Positions 12,800-13,316 of a DNA stretch of 13,316 nucleotides are shown here, one piece after another (the first letter of the stretch is position 1; every line of letters starts with the position of its first letter). The notes beneath the pieces were generated by a model that worked only from the letters and a program-made list of their open reading frames with translations, was not told where the DNA came from and made no database searches. The DNA is taken from positions 1-13,316 of the forward strand of contig JAAYUH010000141.1 in NCBI GenBank assembly GCA_012517755.1. The letters run 5' to 3'. The DNA is from a bacterium. GTDB taxonomy: Bacteria; Caldisericota; Caldisericia; B22-G15. The position numbers were made by a program, and so were the translations under genes.

Positions 12800-13316
12800 T
12801 TATTTAAAAGAAAATATAAACGGAAATCCGAATGCAACAAAAGCGACCCAAATAGAATAAACTGGTAAATACTTGGTTATCCATGTCTCAATAGATGTTA
12901 TAGTTGATTTATTCTTGAAAAAACGAATATAATTAATAAACACTCCAGCTAAATTTATAAAGATGAGAATATTGATACCCAAAACAGCAATACGATTTGG
13001 TGTCATTCCATAGGAAGTAAGTCTAAACAGAATAGCTGAAAGAGCAACTAAATCGATTATCAATGCGAGTAGCACTAATAAAAAATTCATATAATCGCTT
13101 AGTGTTTTTGAATTAATAGCTTTTCTTTCTGCTATAGTAAATATCACAATAGCTAAAACGCTTATAAGCATCACATTAAAAATAAAAAGAAAGTCTCTAT
13201 CAGTGAAAGGGCTTTTACGTAATATTATTATAGTAAGCAAGTAAATAATTAGGGTAATCAGAACAAGAGGACTAAATATTTTTGCAATAGATGGAGCAAG
13301 ATTTCTTGCTATTTGA
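12800..13316 (-). CDS. Multi-pass membrane protein, 3' part only
   Basis: The frame is open to the window edge, so the true start lies beyond 13316; 171 codons are visible. It encodes about five transmembrane helices. A hydrophobic run begins about 15 residues from the visible N-end (SPLVLITLIIYLLTIIIL), and later segments include MLISVLAIVIFTIAE and FLLVLLALIIDLVALSAILF. Next come a short conserved-looking loop RLTSYGMTPNRIAVLG, a further helix, a KYLPVYSIWVAFVAFGFPFIF end and a very short tail (SFK). The YGxTxNRxxVLG loop recalls uncharacterised DUF4153-like membrane proteins, but I am not sure of the family. A TTG at 13240 could be mistaken for the start, but coding clearly extends upstream of it. 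It converges on dnaB across the repeat element. Confidence 0.75.
   Translation of the reverse strand, partial: QIARNLAPSIAKIFSPLVLITLIIYLLTIIILRKSPFTDRDFLFIFNVMLISVLAIVIFTIAERKAINSKTLSDYMNFLLVLLALIIDLVALSAILFRLTSYGMTPNRIAVLGINILIFINLAGVFINYIRFFKNKSTITSIETWITKYLPVYSIWVAFVAFGFPFIFSFK

Noticed and set aside
12625..12807. A 60-residue open frame on the + strand.
   Set aside because: It lies wholly across the palindromic repeat element, has no ribosome binding site and gives a protein with no family features.

Overview
The window is very AT-rich bacterial chromosome, dense with co-directional genes that overlap or nearly touch. Most starts use AAGGAGG-like ribosome binding sites, with several GTG and TTG starts. 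Type IV pilus genes (pilD, pilMNO), an era gene, a ribosomal S6-SSB-S18-L9-DnaB cluster and an ECF sigma operon point to a free-living bacterium. The Lys/Glu/Ile-rich proteins and extreme AT bias fit a deep-branching, possibly thermophilic lineage (Caldisericota- or Dictyoglomus-like), but the sequence alone does not settle the taxon.

Region 1 (1-5304, + strand): a consensus sigma-70 promoter drives a CAU-anticodon tRNA. Its encoded CCA runs straight into a coiled-coil zinc-ribbon protein gene. Then follow a prepilin peptidase (pilD), the type IV pilus platform genes pilM, pilN and pilO, a small single-pass protein in the position of pilP, and an M24 Xaa-Pro aminopeptidase. This looks like one transcription unit with 4-nt overlaps.

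Region 2 (5294-7021, - strand): an ECF-like sigma factor, a membrane protein that is a candidate anti-sigma factor without the usual zinc motif, and a secreted/membrane bactofilin-like protein form a tight operon. It converges on the aminopeptidase gene with an 11-bp overlap.

Region 3 (7022-12597, + strand): a short divergent promoter region precedes era, two membrane-protein genes, then rpsF, ssb, rpsR, rplI and dnaB. A foldable RNA element just before rpsF matches the architecture of the S6:S18 autoregulatory motif and lies inside the coding tail of the upstream gene. The rplI gene carries a perfect 11-bp intragenic hairpin followed by a T run.

The most striking feature is dnaB. The helicase is interrupted at RESG/SIEQ by a DnaB-type intein of 228 codons with a half-deleted LAGLIDADG endonuclease. 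The 14th intein codon, where DnaB inteins have a conserved Gly, is TGA. The reading frame is otherwise intact on both sides, and the splice-junction residues (Cys1, terminal His-Asn, +1 Ser) are present. This is either a recent nonsense mutation or read error, stop-codon readthrough, or a naturally split intein with a roughly 13-residue N-intein.

Region 4 (12598-13316): a compact palindromic repeat element of about 115 bp with GTCATTC/GAATGAC ends and an adjoining 24-bp direct repeat, then the 3' part of a membrane-protein gene on the - strand that runs off the window.
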